Below, one piece after another: positions 5,138-5,557 of a stretch of 5,557 nt of DNA. The stretch lies in NCBI GenBank assembly GCA_937960755.1, contig CALGOL010000604.1, positions 1 through 5,557 of the forward strand, read 5' to 3'. The notes beneath the pieces were generated by a model. The model was not told where the DNA came from. It saw only the letters and a list, made by a program, of their open reading frames with translations, and did not search any database. The translations under genes were made by a program, and so were the position numbers. Position 1 is the first letter of the stretch. Each line of letters begins with the position of its first letter. The stretch is from an uncultured Azospirillum sp. (lineage in GTDB: Bacteria; Pseudomonadota; Alphaproteobacteria; Azospirillales; Azospirillaceae).

Positions 5138-5557
5138 TTACGCAATATGTTTTGTTAATTCGATGAGCGCATCCAGCGTGTGGTCGGGCTCCTCAATCGG
5201 CAGCATATGGCCGGCGGCCGGGGCCTCCGCCACGACGGCGCCTTGAATCGCTGTGGCCAGCGCCCGGCCTTGCGCCGCCGGGGTCATCATGTCCCGCCCG
5301 CCCAACACCACCGCCGTCGGCGCCGATATCTTGGCGGCCGAGGTCATGCCGTCGGCGTAGGCGTTGCAAGCGCTCATATCGGCGAACAAGGCGCCCTTTG
5401 GCGCATTGGCGAGCACGCGGGCGCCTTGCCCGGTCATCCATAGCCCCGGCGCCTTGCAGCCGCCGACGCCGGCGCGGGCGCCGTGGCCCCACAGATTGAC
5501 CATGGCGTGGGCGGCGGGGTCGTCGCGTTCCGCCGCCGCCAGCAGGTCAGGGTGAAC
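5138..5557 (-). CDS. Alpha/beta-fold hydrolase, C-terminal part (5' end outside window)
   Basis: The frame is open from the right edge to TAA at 5140-5138, giving 139 residues. The fragment begins VHPDLLAAAERDDPAAHAM, so the internal ATG at 5503 is not the start. It carries the last two members of the catalytic triad in family-typical settings: the acidic residue in VVLGGRDMMTPAAQG and the histidine in AAGHMLPIEEPDHTL, followed by the closing helix. The nucleophile elbow (GxSxG) lies beyond the window. The segment MVNLWGHGARAGVGG...GLWM belongs to the cap region. Such enzymes hydrolyse esters, lactones or similar small molecules; the substrate cannot be assigned. The stop is 110 nt from metQ, with metQ promoter candidates between and no clear terminator, so some read-through into metQNI is possible. 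Confidence 0.85.
   Translation of the reverse strand, partial: VHPDLLAAAERDDPAAHAMVNLWGHGARAGVGGCKAPGLWMTGQGARVLANAPKGALFADMSACNAYADGMTSAAKISAPTAVVLGGRDMMTPAAQGRALATAIQGAVVAEAPAAGHMLPIEEPDHTLDALIELTKHIA

Noticed and set aside
4218..5246. Long rightward open frame opposite metQ
   Set aside because: It is antisense to a clear MetQ, has a biased Arg/Gln/His-rich composition without family motifs, and arises from the GC-rich codon pattern of the true gene.

Overview
The window is GC-rich, gene-dense bacterial DNA. Gene order, strong GGAGG-type ribosome sites and the protein families suggest a Gram-negative proteobacterium. An alphaproteobacterium of the Rhodospirillales type is my best guess, but nothing here fixes the genus. 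One truncated gene reads rightward at the left edge; every other gene reads leftward.

Left edge (1-591, +): the 3' part of an SLC13/DASS-type sodium:anion permease. It meets the leftward genes in a short convergent gap (592-727) that holds a perfect 13-bp hairpin terminator.

TA module (728-2252, -): a two-gene HigB-HigA toxin-antitoxin operon, toxin first. The second gene is not a plain antitoxin of about 100-140 residues. It is a 406-residue fusion of a HigA-like HTH domain with an ImmA/IrrE (M78) zinc peptidase carrying an intact HELAH motif. A perfect 13-bp inverted repeat lies about 45 bp upstream of the toxin gene and is the natural operator candidate. This is the most interesting system in the window.

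Methionine uptake operon (2414-5027, -): metQ (periplasmic methionine-binding protein), metN (ATPase with a C-terminal NIL sensor domain) and metI (permease), transcribed in that order. metN and metI overlap by 20 nt. metQ and metN are separated by 141 nt holding a long imperfect stem-loop, which could set unequal expression of the binding protein and the membrane complex. Upstream of metQ are sigma70-like promoter candidates and a GC-rich leader hairpin whose loop can pair with the metQ ribosome site.

Right edge (5138-5557, -): the 3' part of an alpha/beta hydrolase gene that enters from beyond the window, with its catalytic Asp and His visible.

Together the window is a housekeeping transport locus (metQNI) flanked by unrelated metabolic genes, with a TA/peptidase module between metI and the anion permease. 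That module is probably an accessory insertion. No tRNA, rRNA, CRISPR array or insertion sequence was recognised.
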